Source: Protea cynaroides (Eukaryota > Streptophyta > Magnoliopsida > Proteales > Proteaceae). Taken from it: a stretch of 64,000 nt of DNA. Below the pieces are notes generated by a model that made no database searches, was not told the origin of the DNA, and saw only the letters and a list, made by a program, of their open reading frames with translations. The DNA is taken from positions 91,592,584-91,656,583 of the forward strand of contig CM053271.1 in NCBI GenBank assembly GCA_028583415.1, written 5' to 3'. Shown here in pieces: positions 21,665-34,094 of this stretch (position 1 is the stretch's first letter; each line of letters begins with the position of its first letter). The position numbers were made by a program, and so were the translations under genes.

Positions 21665-24520
21665 TAGAATGGCTCCTACTGAATTGAAGGAATTAAAAGT
21701 ACAGCTACATGAACTGCTGGACAAGGGCTACATCCGACCTAGCATATCACCATGGGGAGCGCCAGTATTATTCGTGAAGAAGAAAGACGATAGCGTTCGA
21801 TTGTGTATAGACTACTGAGAACTGAATAAACTGACAATCAAGAATTGGTATCCATTGCCTCGGATCGATGACTTGTTCGATCATTTGCAAGGTGCCAAAG
21901 TGTTCTCCAAGATCGATCTTCGGTCAGGCTACCATCAGTTGAAGATTAAGGATGGTGATATCCCCAAGACAGCATTCAGGACCAGATATGGACATTATGA
22001 ATTTTTGGTAATGTCTTTCGGATTGACGAACGCACCAGTAACCTTTATGGAACTTATGAATCGGGTATTCCACAATATGTTGGATACGTCGGTTATTGTA
22101 TTCATCGATGATATATTGGTCTACTCCAAAGATGAGGAAACTCATATTAAGAATCTAAACGCCGCTCTGCAGCGATTACGGAAGGAGAAGCTTTACGCCA
22201 AATTTTCAAAGTGTGAGTTTTGGCTAAATGAAGTCGTTTTTCTAGGCCATGTTGTATCTGCTGAAGGAATTAAAGTGGATCCTAGCAAGATCGAGGCTAT
22301 TGTAAAGTGGGAAGCACCAAAGAGCGTTGCAGAAATTAGAAATTTCTTAGGACTAGCTGGGTATTATCGATGATTTGTGGAAGACTATTCCCGAATTGTC
22401 GTACCTCTTACCAATTTGACTAGGAAGGGCGAAAAGTTTGTGTGGACTGATAAATGCTAGAAGAGTTTCCAAACATTAAAGGCTAGATTGATATCAGCTC
22501 CAATCTTGACCATTCCAATTCCAGGACAGCCATTTATTTTGTACACTGATGCGTCAGGACTGGGATTAGGATGTGTACTTATGCAAGGAGAACAAGTAAG
22601 CCTCAAGACAATTGAAGACACATGAGAAGAACTATCCCACTCATGATTTGGAATGAGCAGCAGTAGTACATGCTGTCAAAATATGGAGACATTACTTGTA
22701 CGGAGAGAAATTTCATATTAAATCAGATCATAAAAGTCTTACTTACCTCTTTAATCAGAAGGAGTTAAATATGAGACAAAGAAGATGGCTGGAACTATTG
22801 AAAAACTATGATTGTGATATCCAGTATCATCCAGGAAAAGCTAATGTGGTTGCGGACGCACTGAGTAGAAAGGTAATGATGAAATCTCCAGAAGAGGTTA
22901 GCACCACTGCTGCACTGTGTACTACCGGAAGAGTGTTCAATTACTGTAACAAACAGTTTGTGATAGATGTATCGGGTGAATCAACTAACCAAAGGTTTAT
23001 CCATCGGTTTGCAAATATGTTCGCCACATTGAAGATTGTACCCGATATACTTGATGAAGTGAAAACAGCGATCAAATCAGACCCTTATCTAAGAACAGTA
23101 CAAGAAGACATCGAAAAAGGTAGGACTACTCCTGAGTTCTCCTTAGATGATGAAAGGGTACTGAAGTACAAAGGAAGAATATGTGTACCTGAAACAGAAA
23201 GTTTGGACATTAGACACCGACTAATGAAGGAAGCTCATACCACCGCCTTTTCGATACACCTTGGAAGTACAAAGATGTATCATGACCTAAAGAAATTATA
23301 TTGGTGGAGGGGAATGAAAGCAGATATAGCCAAGTTTGTGTCTCAATGCCTAAATTGTCAGAAGGTGAAAGCTGAATGACAAAGACCAGCAGGACTGTTA
23401 CAGCCGTTACCAGAACCAGCATGGAAATGGGACTGCATCACTATGGACTTCGTCACAGAATTACCATTGACTCCCCGAGTAGTTAATGCAGTTTGGGTGA
23501 TTGTAGATAGACTGACTAAAACGGCTCGATTTATAGCTATACGACCTCAGTATACACTGGAAAGGTTAGCTAAGTTGTATGTGGATAATATTGTCAGATT
23601 ACATGGTGTACCTGAAAGCATTGTGTCCGATAGAGATCCACGATTTACTTCAAAGTTTTGGGAAGGATTGCAAAAGGCTTTGGGTACAACATTGAAGTTT
23701 AGTACTGCATTCCATCCTCAGACAGACGGACAGTCGGAGCGCACAATTCAGATTCTAGAAGACATGCTCCAAGCTTGTGTAATTGATTTTAAAGGATCAT
23801 GGGATGAAAAGTTACCACTGATTGAGTTCGCTTATAAAAATAGCTATCAGACTACTATACAGATGTCACCCTATGAAGCACTGTATGGCAGGAAGTGTCG
23901 AACTCCTTTGTTTTGGAATGAAGTTGGAGAACGTAGTATTGTTGGACCAGAATTTGTTGAAGAGACTTGTTGAGTAGTCGACATTATCAAGGAAAGAGTA
24001 AGAACGCTCAGAATCGTCAGAAGCAATATGCAGACACTAGACGCCGAGACCTTGAATTCGTCGTAGGTGTTAAGGTATTCCTCAAAGTGTCACCTATGCG
24101 AGGTTTGAAATGGTTCGGACAGAAAGGGAAATTAAGTCCGAGATATGTCGGACCATATGAGATTCTAGCTAAGCGTGGAAAAGTGGCTTACTAGTTAGCA
24201 CTACCACCATCTATGTCAAGTGTGCATGACGTATTTCATATCTCCTTATTGAAGAAGTATGTCAGAGACCCAACGCACGTATTGACAGTAGATCTACCTG
24301 ATTTGACTGAGGATTTGACGTTTGAAGTAGCACCAACTGAAATCACCAGCCGAAAGGTGCAACGACTACGCAATCGTGACATTTATTATGTTAAGGTCAC
24401 TTGGAGAAGCAGGGATATAGAAGAAATCACATTGGAAGAAGAAAATGCTATGCAAAAGCAATACCCTCATCTATTCGACTCGGAAGGTATGAACAATTTC
24501 GAGGACAAAATTTTTATAAG

Positions 24521-24530
24521 TAGGGGGGAG
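24521..24530 (+). other. Polypurine tract of element C
   Basis: TAGGGGGGAG one base before the 3' LTR start; it overlaps the end of pol. Confidence 0.85.
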
Positions 24531-25705
24531 TTGTAAGACCCGTATCGAACTAACCAGTCTTACCACCTTGAACCAGGTCTACCCATCATGGTTGAGCCAA
24601 ATGGACCAAGTGCGTGAAGGAGATAATGATCCCAGGTATTAAACTGACCCAAAAATACTAAAATAGGGGGAGGGTCACACACCCAGCTAGGCGGTGGTCG
24701 GACCCCCCCAATATAAAAGTCAGACCCTGAGTTTCTAACCAGGGGTCGGACAACTTAGAACCAGGGGTCGACGGGACCTCCGACCCCCTCATCGACCCCC
24801 AGTCTGTCGACAGAAATCGTGATTTGGAAACTTTCCAAATTTCAATAGGATTTTTTCCTAATCTCAGTGGGACTTATTTTGGTAGTTTCTACTCTATAAA
24901 TAGGACGTCCCTAAGCCTCTTTCACTCCTTTTAGAACCCTAATTGGATTGAGAGAAAGAGAAGAGAAGGAGAAGAGAAGGAAAGTGGAGAAGAAAACCAA
25001 AGAGAAGGCTTCAGAGAAACAAGTCTACTTCTCAGGTATGGATACTATCTCTATGAATTTCTTAAGACCTTAGAGTAGACAGTGAAGAGGGTATGATCTA
25101 GGAGAAACCCAAATCATCCATCCATGGTTAGGTTTCAATGGAAACCATGGAGGAGATCATTAAAACCATGTAGGCGAATAAACTATAGTTCTAGACCATA
25201 GAACATGTATGGAATGGATTATAGAAGCAAGCCATAGGACCCAAACACGAAAGAATGGACTGTAGGATGAAAATCTCGACTAAACCCACGAGGGGTCGCA
25301 CGTAGGGTCGATGGAGAATCGACCCTACCAGACCCTAGCATCGACCCCCAGTATTCGAGAAGTCCAGGAAAGGGGTGGTCGCATCCAGGGTCGATGGAAC
25401 ATTTGACCCTGGCATCGACTGTCACACCCCAATTCTGATCCAACCAGAATGGTGTGAGTGAACCGCCATTGAACCAACGGTTCACACCAGGATCTCGAAT
25501 AGGCCGTGTCCACCCATACAAACCAATTACACATAACCACAATCAGAATATAAATATACAGCGGAAGACTTTAAATAGAATGAACTGAGTATCTATTGAT
25601 AATTTAAATAAATATCCCATTATTCAAATTCAAACATAAAATATAATATCTTTTACATCTCTTAATAACAAACAAAAAATAACTGAAACAACTAAATAAA
25701 ATCCA

Positions 25706-25827
25706 TCACAGGTACACGCAGAAAGGGCACTCGCATGAAGCATCATGCTCGTCCTCCCCTGCTTGTACATCCAGAGCAGCTATACCTCCATACGCCGGAG
25801 CGTTCACATAATCGTCCACAGTGTATC
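25706..25827 (-). CDS. LTR-encoded conserved peptide (divergent copy, reverse solo LTR)
   Basis: After GATGTTGATGCAG, encodes GYTVDDYVNAPAYGG and ends HDASCECPFCVYL-stop. It aligns without gaps over all 40 positions with the plus-strand copies, although the surrounding LTR is strongly diverged. It keeps both Cys-X-Cys-X-X-Cys and Val-Asp-Asp-Tyr. Confidence 0.55.
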
Positions 25828-27140
25828 CTGCATCAACATCTAAAACAATGTGTACACAAAGGGTGAGCTCACAACACGGCTCAGTAAGACAATCAGACAA
25901 TTTCACAAGATTATGCATGAGTAACAATCATTCTATGCTGTGGTCTGGTTTTAAGTTTACAATGTGCTATAGAAAGGTTTGGTGGCCCCCGCACCTCTAT
26001 ACACGAGTGTGTGGCATCGCACAGTAATCACACTACCACCAACCCATATGCACCCATCATGGAATAGAGATAGAGCTAAGGTATACCCGCACCTCCCCGA
26101 TACTCTACCCATACCAGTACCTAAGCCCCTATCGGCCAAGGCTCGCAAACCGGGCTCGCAACTAACCAATCCTATATGTCAACAATGTATGCTCTATCCC
26201 AAAGACAGCCGTCACGGCATAGAGATAGAGCTAGAGCGTGCGGGCCGGGCCTCGGAGACCACCATACCTCACCTCCCCCCGATCCCCTATCCACAACTAA
26301 CCCACTAGGATAGAAACAATACGCAGGTAGACCCTATCCCAACACAACTCCCTACGGCATAGAGATAGAGCTAAAGCATCGTGGACAAGCCAATTATTAG
26401 GTTTAGGTCGATTCCCTTACCCGACGCTTGTTCGTTAACTTGCTCCACGTCGCAAGGTCCAAACGATAAGTCACAAAGTCCTACATAATATTAGGGTTTC
26501 ATTAGAATATATTGTTTAGGGTTTCATGTTGGTCGGAAACCAACAGAGATCACAACTACCCTCACAGAGCTGACCGGGGGCATGTACCGGTCGCAGCTCG
26601 TGGGAAAGACCGGCGACCGGTATGGTCGGCCGGTCCCCCCACGTATAACCTCCCGAGAGGTAGCGGTCGCAACATACCGGTCGCACTATGTGCAACCGGT
26701 ATAGTCGACCCGGTATGTCTCCCGAAGACCATACATGGGTTCTTTCGACCGTCAATCATCCTCCATGGATTTTCAGGGTTTCTCCTATCCATTCTAAGTC
26801 TAGGCTTTGAGTTAGAGTTATCCCCAACTCATTCAAGTCTTGTTTCGATGAATACCATCTCGAAACTCGAATCTAGGGTTTGACGGCAACTTAGGGTTTT
26901 AAGGTCCAGATAGGGTTTTAGATCAATACCTACTTTGCATGGTATTGATCCACCCACACAACTAACATAGGGTAAGAAGAGGGATTCAAACACTTACCGT
27001 TGACTGGCGTAACGAGAGCTTCGTCAAACGGTAATGGCGGCTCCTTCTTCTTCCTCCTAGCTCCTTCTCCTTTTCCACCTCTTTCTCTTCTCTAGGGTTT
27101 GCGAGAGACAATGGAAAGGATTTGAGGGGGTTTAAGGGTG

Positions 27141-27148
27141 TATTTATA
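27141..27148 (-). promoter_or_regulatory. TATA box of reverse solo LTR
   Basis: TATAAATA on the minus strand, about 290 bp from that LTR's 5' end; followed by a pyrimidine- then purine-rich leader and a GTAAGT donor-like site. Confidence 0.6.
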
Positions 27149-28477
27149 GGCTAAAAATAGGGTTTAGTAACCCTACTAGGATTCGAAATCAGGTAAGCGG
27201 GACCCGTAGAGACCAATTTCAAAATTCCCGCACATAGCTGTGCAGGCCATACCGATCGACCGGTACTAAGACCGGTACCATCGACCGGTATACCTAAAAT
27301 CAGGTATAATTGGTCGACTTCGGTCCGATTTCGTACCTGTTTGTTATCCGCTTGCCCCGTCTGGCTCGGTGATGACCGGAAGACCTGTCACGACACAAAA
27401 CCAAGGTTAGACCGGGTTCACAGAGTGCGGGTCTTACATCGACCCTACTACAGGGGGTCGCAGAAAACTGCTACCCTACCTGCGACCTGTCATGCGACCC
27501 CCAGTTAACAGCAAGCTTTAAAAATTGGAATTAATTCTAATTAAACTCTATCGACTTGATTAGGTTTTCTAGTGATATAATAGTGATATTAAGTTGATTC
27601 TTAAAGCTTGAAAGAGGATCTACAATCAAGCAAAGGTGAGGGAACAAGACCTAAACTAATTGGTTAATAATAAACTATTTTTTATTTCTTGAGTCCAATG
27701 CCATGATTGGTTCTATGCGTGTATGTTTGTCATGTGCATTTAACATGTCATCCAATATTTCTATTATTACTGTTCATGCATATTTAAATTTATTGTTTAT
27801 AACATGATGATGATGATGATGATGATGATAGGAATAGGCGTGTGAATGTATGTGTGTGGTTAGTGTGTTTGATGCGAGCGAGTATCAGGGGGGGTGTCAT
27901 AGGCTGGGCCTCAGCACTCTAGCTCTATCTCTAACTCAAGTTTTATCCACTGACATCGTCGTATCGCCATTACCTTAGCAGAACTATTACGTCGTACTGT
28001 ATGAGGGGAGGTGGTCTCGGACCGTGTAGTCTCTGACTCTACCGGGGGCCTTAGCCCTATCTCTATGGACGTATTGAGGGATGCTGGGGTGAGGCTTTGG
28101 ATACACTATTTGACATTAGGATTGGTTAGTTGCGAGTCCAGTTTGCGAGCCCTCGCCAGTAGGGGCTTACGTGTTGGTATGGGTAGAGTATCAGGGGAAG
28201 TGTCATAGGCCGGGCCTCAGCACTTTAGCTCTATCTCTATTCCATGGTAGGGTGGATGGGGACGATAATAAACGTTAACCTTTGGGCGGGCCTTCACACC
28301 CTGTGCATAGAGGTGAGGCGGCCACCGAACCTTTCTATAGGACATTGCAAACTTATATACCAGACCACAGATATGAATTGAATGCATGCATATGATTGTT
28401 GCATTGTTTTGTTTGCTTACTGAGTCGTGATGTGTGCTCACCCTTTCGACGTCGAATATTTTTAGTTGATGATGCAG

Positions 28478-28599
28478 GTACCATGGTTGAAGAGTATATG
28501 AATACTTCTGTGTACGGGCACGTTACTGCAATGGAAGCTGAAGACTTCGTGGAAATGCATGACTCTTCATGCGAGTGCAACGCATGCGTTTTCGATTAG
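28478..28599 (+). CDS. LTR-encoded conserved peptide (copy 3, C 3' LTR)
   Basis: Same frame as 16252-16373, with a few changes (TMVEEYMNTS, YGHVTAME, ending HDSSCECNACVFD-stop). Being C's other LTR it is not independent evidence of conservation. Confidence 0.5.
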
Positions 28600-28884
28600 A
28601 TTTTATTTGAATTATTAAGAAAATATAATTTGATATTTTATTTACTTATGTCTCGGTTAATACAACATAACTTGATATTTTATTATTGATTATCACATTT
28701 AGATTCCTCAGTTCATTTATTATTAAGACTTTCGCTATTATGTATTTATTTTGATTATGGTTGCGGATGTGTATGGTTTTATTTTCAACGGACACAGCCT
28801 ATTAGAGATCCTGATTGAATCGTTGGTTTATTAGCGGTTCATCACACCGTTCTGAATGGTGCAGAATTGGGGTGTGACATCAAG

Positions 28885-29187
28885 TGTGCATGATGTATTT
28901 CATATCTCATTACTAAAGAAGTACATCCGAGATCCAACACACATCCTTACAGCGGATCCACTGGGTCTAACTGATGATTTGACATTCAAAGTAGCACCAA
29001 TCAAAATTACCAGTTGAAAGGTTCAACGTCTACGCAACCATGACATTTACTATGTTAAAGTTACTTAGAAAAGGCAAGACGTGGAAGAGATCACATGGGA
29101 AGAAGAGAATGCTATGCGAAAGCAATAACCTCACCCGAAAGGTATATGCAAATTTCGAGGATGAAATTTATATAAGAGGGGGGGATT
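28885..29187 (+). pseudogene. Element B pol, part 2 (integrase end and chromodomain)
   Basis: Continues B's reading after C's TCAAG duplication: SVHDVFHISLLKKYIRDPTH, then degraded chromodomain residues up to the polypurine tract AGAGGGGGGGAT. Stops at 29017 and 29068 and a small deletion near 29133 disrupt it. Confidence 0.88.
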
Positions 29188-31526
29188 TGTAAGACCCATA
29201 TCGTACTAACCCGGTTTTACCACCTTGTATCAGGTCTTTCTATCATAGTCGGACTAAGCGGACCAAGTGCGTGAAGAAACCACAAGGCTAGGTATAAAAT
29301 TGAACCCAAAATCATCTAATTAGGAGCGTATGGTCGCATACCTAAAAAGGTGGGGTCGACCACACCTCAAAATAATGAGACCACTGGAGTCTAGGACGTG
29401 TGGTCGCAGTTTTTGGACGTGTGGTCGATGGGTTCTGCAACCCCACGTGCGACCATACGATGTTATAACCGACTCCATGATTTGGGAACCTTCCTAATCT
29501 GAAGGGGGTTCTTTCCTAATAAAAGTAGGACTCTATATGGAGGGTTTCCCTCTATATATAGGACGTCCCTTAGCCTCTTTCATTCTTTTAGAACTCAAAC
29601 TGAAAGAGAAAGAAAGAGAAGAGGAGGAAGAGAAGGAGAATTAAAGAGGAAGACTAAGAGAAGGAATTTCATAGAGAGCTCTGATTCTTCAACAAGTTTA
29701 AGGTATGAAAACATCCCCTACATCAGTTGAATGCCTAGAATAGATCATGGAGGAGATAATGATTCAAAGGGAGATCTAAATCCTAACCATGGACAAAAAT
29801 CTAAGGGATCCTTGGAGAATGGATTTAAAGTGAAGAATTATGTAAAAGTGTGAATTTCAAGCTATAGAACAATCATAGGAAGGATCATAATGGTAGGCCA
29901 AGGAATTAAGACATGAAAGTATTGGGTTAAGAGTGAAAAGTCGACCAGCACTAGTGGGGTCGCAGTTTGATCGACCACACGAGGCACATATGTTCAACCA
30001 CACGCCCTCGAAAAGGTTCCAAGGAGGGTGTGGCCGCATGTGTATGGTCGCATGATATGCGACCATACATATCGACCCCACACCCTATGGTCACAGAAAC
30101 TGAGACCACAGGTGCAGCCACACCTGTGACCACCCAGCTTCTGGAGGTCTGATTGATTCCAGATGGGACATTTAAGCACTGTAATTAATGAATATGACTC
30201 TAACTTAGAATCCATAAATTTATTAGGTTTCCAAGTGGTCCAAAAGTGATTTACAAAGCTTGGAAGAGGAACAACCATCGATCAAAGGTGAGGGAACAAG
30301 ACCTAAATTAATTAGATAATAATAAACTGTTTACTTTATTGAGTCCAATGCCATGATTGATTCTATGCTTGTATGCTTGTAATGTGCATCTCACATGTCA
30401 TCTAATATTCCTACTATTATTGTTCATTTATATTTTATTCTGTTTATTTATAACATGATGATGATGATGATGATGCTAGGAATAGGCATGTGAATGTATC
30501 TGTGTGGTTGGTGTGTTGGATGCACGTGGAGCATCAGGGGGAGGACCTGACATGGTGGTCTTTGACCTCGTCACAAGACTCTAGCTCTATCTCTACTCAA
30601 GTTTTGCCTACTAACATCGTCGTATCGCTATTACCTTAGCAGTACTATTACGTCGTAGGACATCAGGGGAGGTGGTCTCAGACCGTGTGGTCTTTGACTC
30701 TACCGGGGGGCCTTAGCTCTATCTCTATGGACGTATTGAGGGATGCTGGGGTGAGGCCTTGGATACACTGTTTGGCATTAGGATTGGTTAGTTGCGAGCC
30801 CAGTTTGCAAGCCCTCGCCAATAGGGGCTTACGTGTTGGTATGGGTAGGGCATCAGGGAAAGTGTTGGCGGTGTTTGATCCGGACACTTTAGCTCTATCT
30901 CTATTCCATGGTGGGTGCATGTGAGACGGCAATGGTGTTTGATCCATTGGATGGATTCACACACTCGTGTATAGAGGTGTGGGGGCCATCAAACATTTCT
31001 ATAGCACATTGCAAACTTAAAAATTGGACCAAAGATATGAATTGAATGCATGCATATGTTTGCTCACTGAGCCGTGATGTGTGCTCACCCTTTCGACGTC
31101 GAATATTTTTAGTTCTTGATGCAGGTCCTATTGTGGAAGATTACATGAACACGCAGATGAATGGATACGTAGCAGTGATGGACGTGGAAGCTATGGAAGA
31201 GGCATATGATCCGTCGTGCAAGTGCAACTCATGTATTTTTTATTAGCTTAGTTGTTTAGTTATTGGAACATGTAATTGATTATTCTACTTTATTTTATGT
31301 CTTGAGGCATATTGGAGATAATTGGATACTTAATTATGCTATCACTGTCAGATACTCAGTTCATTAGTATTAAAGACTTCTGCTATCATTTATTTACTCT
31401 GATTTTACTTGTGGAATGTATCTGGTTTAATCGAATGGGCACAGCCTATACAAGATCTTGGTTGAACCGTTGGTCTATGAACGGTTCATCACATCATTCT
31501 GGTTGGTTCAGAATTGCAGTGTGACA
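29188..31526 (+). repeat. Element B 3' LTR
   Basis: 2339 bp, TGTAAGACCC...GTGTGACA. It is uninterrupted and more diverged from C's LTRs than those are from each other. TATA-like TATATATA is at 29553-29560, the donor-like TTTAAG/GTATGA near 29702, and the peptide exon at 31125-31246. It is followed by GCAGT, the likely right-hand target duplication of the A/B composite, whose left copy is outside the window. Confidence 0.93.
31125..31246 (+). CDS. LTR-encoded conserved peptide (copy 4, B 3' LTR)
   Basis: After TTAGTTCTTGATGCAG. Encodes GPIVEDYMNTQMNGYVAVMD and ends YDPSCKCNSCIFY-stop. Length is kept at 40 and all three Cys are present. His-Asp is replaced by Tyr-Asp and Tyr-Gly by Asn-Gly. 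Confidence 0.5.
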
Positions 31527-31541
31527 GCAGTCCTCCAATGA

Positions 31542-32789
31542 AAACTTCCTCCCAAGTGTAAAGACCCAGGTATATTCACTATTCCCTGTAAAATAGGTAA
31601 TACCAGAGTTGAGAGAGCTATGCTAGATTTAGGAGCAATTATTAATATAATACCACAATCTATTTATGCTTCATTAAATTTAAGCCCCTTGAAAGAAACA
31701 AGTGTCATTATCCAACTGGATGATCGTACTAATGTGTACCCTGAAGGGGTACTTGAGGATGTTCTTGTACAGGTAAATGAACTAATATTTCTAGCTGATT
31801 TCTATATTCTGAACATGGAAGATGATATCTCACCTAATCCAGCACCTATCTTGTTGGGAAGACAATTCTTGAATACGGCTCGAACAAAGATAGATGTTCA
31901 TGATGGTACCCTTACAATGGAGTTTGATGGTAAAGTAATTCATTTTAATATTTTTGAAGCCACGAAACACTCCACTGATATTCATTCGGTTTTTGCTATT
32001 AATACTGTTGATTCTAGATTGCAGGAAAATAAGAATGAACTGGAGGTTACAATTACCACAGAATTACAGTTAGAGGAGAACAATGAGATAGAGATTAGTA
32101 AAGAATTGAAGGAGATTGTGGCAGCTTTACATTCTTTAAAACTAATTCTAGAAAAATGTGAAGCTTCTTTTATAGAGCTACCTGAGTCTCATAAAAAATT
32201 ATTACCCTCTGTTTTGCAGGTTCCTACCCTAAAATTGAAGCCATTGCCATCCCATTTAAAAAACGAGTACTTGGGAGAAAATGAGACATTATCGATAATC
32301 ATTGCGAAGAACTTGACACCTAGTCAAGAAGAGAAGTTGGTTCAAATGCTATTGTATCATAAGGAATATTGGACCTATTGGGCGGTCAAGTATTACAACA
32401 CGAATATGACTGATGCTAATGTTCAAAGAAAGTTACAATTGCAAGAACTTGAGGAGTTGAGGAATGATGCATACGAGAGCTCCAGCATTTACAAAGCAAA
32501 AACCAAGGGTTTTCACGACAAGATGATTTTTAGGAAGAATTTTGTTGTTGGTCAAAAAGTTTTTCTCTTTCATTCTCGGTTAAAGCTATTTTCAAGTAAG
32601 TTGTGTTCTCATTGTATTGACCCTTTTGTTGTGACTAATGTTTTTCATCATGGTGCAGTGGAAATAAAGAGCTTGAAAACAAACAAGATGTTTAAGATGA
32701 ATGGTCACAGACTTAAATCTTACTTTGATGATTTTCAAAAGGACAATATTGAAGAAGTGGGACTAACAGATCCTACTTATGAGAAGTGA
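31542..32789 (+). pseudogene. Element E: Athila-like protease to integrase tail with RT, RNase H and IN core deleted
   Basis: Opens with KCKDPGIFTIPCKIG and the Athila-type protease motif (MLDLGAIINIIPQSIYASL; Athila proteases have DLGA). Then come ILLGRQFLNTARTKID and the start of the RT linker (LPSHLKNEYLGENETLSIII ... LTPSQEEKLVQML, about residue 245). It jumps in frame at about 32365-32375 to the C-terminal integrase (KLQLQELEELRNDAYESS, FHDKMIFRKNFVVGQKVFLF). About 1000 residues are missing, yet the join keeps one open frame of 389 codons from the first Met (31620). The upstream half was cut off when the A/B chromovirus block inserted. It cannot be autonomous. Confidence 0.85.
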
Positions 32790-34094
32790 TGGAAAAAGCT
32801 AGTCGGGTTAACGACGTTAAACAAATGCGCTACTTGGGAGCAACCCAAGAAAACAGATTTGACTTTTTTCTCTCTATTAATTGCTTTCTTTTGCATTCTT
32901 ATTTTCCATTGAGGACAATGTTAGATTTAAGTGTGGAGGGAGAGAAATTAGGATCTGTAATAGGAAATTTAGTTTTATTTAGAGTTTTATGTTTTACTTT
33001 GCTTTATTATTTTTTTTAGACTTATTTAGTGTCGTATTTTTATTTTTAGTTTTTTTTAGTGTTAATGTGCTTTGAGAGTAGTTTTCATGAAAATTTTTAA
33101 CATTTTTAACATTGGTTTAGTAAAGTCATACACTCTTATTATGGTTTTGACACAAAAATAGAAGGAAAGAGAGACTTAGGACACCATCACATCCAAGGTA
33201 ATAAAAACCTATGTGAGGATAATACCTAGTTTATATCTTGAGGTGAGAATCGAGTTAGAAAATACATTTTACCTGACCTAAAGGTAGGAACTTTTTATGG
33301 AGCTAGTTGGCATTTTAACTTTTGATTAAAGCTGAGACCTTATTGTTATTAAAAAAAAAGAAAAAAAAAAGAAGATTTATGTTCTTAGAACTAGACATGG
33401 CATTCCGCCTCAGGAAGCGAGGTGTCTTGATTGAAATTCCTTGGATGAGATTTTTTTGAAAAAAAAAAAAATACTCTCTAGCATCAATGTCCTTGAGGAT
33501 ATATGCAAAAAAAGCGAAGCTACATAAGTAACATGGGAATGCATAACCACCTACACTTCTCAAGCCAACTGTAATGGAGTAGCTTAGAGAGAAAAAGTAT
33601 AGAAAAAAAATATGAAATATAAGTGTTGATATTTGAATATGGTTAAATATGCTCTAAATCTTGGGTCTTGGTTACCAATGTGTTACCATATGATTTGTTT
33701 TAAGGAAAAATATGTTTGGAAGATATAACAAGGTTCTCTAATTAAAGATGCGTGCTTAGTATTTGAATCATATGAGGTAATAAAGTTTAAGTGTGGGGGC
33801 TTCCTTGTTTTCTTGATCCCAAGTTGAATGTCTTAACTAATAGGATTTGTGTATGTTCATTTCTTAAATACCAAAGTTAAAGTTTAGAATTTTTAAATGA
33901 ATTTTGTGTGTTTATTTTCTGAAAACACTCACGAGACACAACTCATCCACTAGGGGTGACCTAGGGGTTTAAAGGTTTGTTGCACGTGCTAAGTGCAATC
34001 GTGATTCCTACGAAAATGAGTTAGGATTTTATTTTATTTTATTTTTATATTTTTCTTTGCTCGAGGACGTGCAAAAGCTAAGTGTGGGGGTATT
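32790..34094 (+). other. Element E 3' noncoding region
   Basis: Between the integrase end and the 3' LTR. It holds TTGAGGACAATG and AAGTGTGG-type phrases typical of Athila 3' regions, A-rich runs at about 33350-33475, and a final GCTCGAGGACGTGC ... AGTGTGGGGG polypurine-like tract just before 34095. No extra ORF is supported. Confidence 0.65.

Larger units (their letters stand above)
20537..24536 (+). pseudogene. Element C pol (protease, RT, RNase H, integrase, chromodomain; broken)
   Basis: Protease with DSGATHSF (about 20578). RT resumes after an insertion at 21146-21664 (MAPTELKELKVQ) and has FIDDILVYS near 22105. RNase H TDAS lies near 22548. The HHCC integrase finger is at about 23238-23360, and the D,D,E core (SDRDPRF, HPQTDGQSER) at about 23440-23775. 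The chromodomain-like tail (EITSRKVQRLRNRDIYYVKV) is at 24330-24390. Stops at 21816, 22371, 22457, 23377, 23971 and 24192 and a small deletion near 22595 disable it. Its final stop (TAA, 24534-24536) is formed by the first bases of the 3' LTR. The chromodomain tail and LTR size suggest the Tekay/Del clade. Confidence 0.92.
25420..27438 (-). mobile_element. Reverse-oriented solo LTR of a related chromovirus family
   Basis: 2019 bp, flanked by TCGAC (25415-25419 and 27439-27443). Read on the minus strand it starts TGTAAGACCCG and ends GGGGTGTGACA, the same ends as the host LTR. Its middle is strongly diverged: GGTCGACCGGT-type tracts replace the host's GTCGGAC tracts. Architecture is kept: TATAAATA (27141-27148), a leader ending in a donor-like AACG/GTAAGTG (about 27000), four copies of AGCTCTATCTCTATGCC or close variants, and the peptide exon at 25706-25827. 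There is no internal region, so it is the product of LTR-LTR recombination. Confidence 0.93.
14329..28879 (+). mobile_element. Element C: Tekay/Del-like chromovirus, both LTRs present, inserted in element B
   Basis: Bounded by TGTAAGACC (14329) and GGTGTGACA (28879) and flanked by the duplication TCAAG (14324-14328 and 28880-28884). That duplication restores element B when C is removed. Order: 5' LTR 14329-16653, PBS 16657, antisense ORF 16935-18239, gag 19201-20472, 70-bp spacer, pol 20537-24536, polypurine tract 24521-24530, 3' LTR 24532-28879. The 3' LTR holds a reverse solo LTR; without it the 3' LTR is 2324 bp against 2325 bp for the 5' LTR. Without insertions C is about 12.5 kb. The gag-pol is inactivated; the antisense ORF is not. 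Confidence 0.95.
24532..28879 (+). repeat. Element C 3' LTR, split by a reverse solo LTR
   Basis: TG...CA ends, TATA at 24895-24902. It closely matches the 5' LTR (14329-16653) once 25420-27438 and one TCGAC are removed: 2324 bp against 2325 bp. It carries the peptide exon at 28478-28599. Confidence 0.94.
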
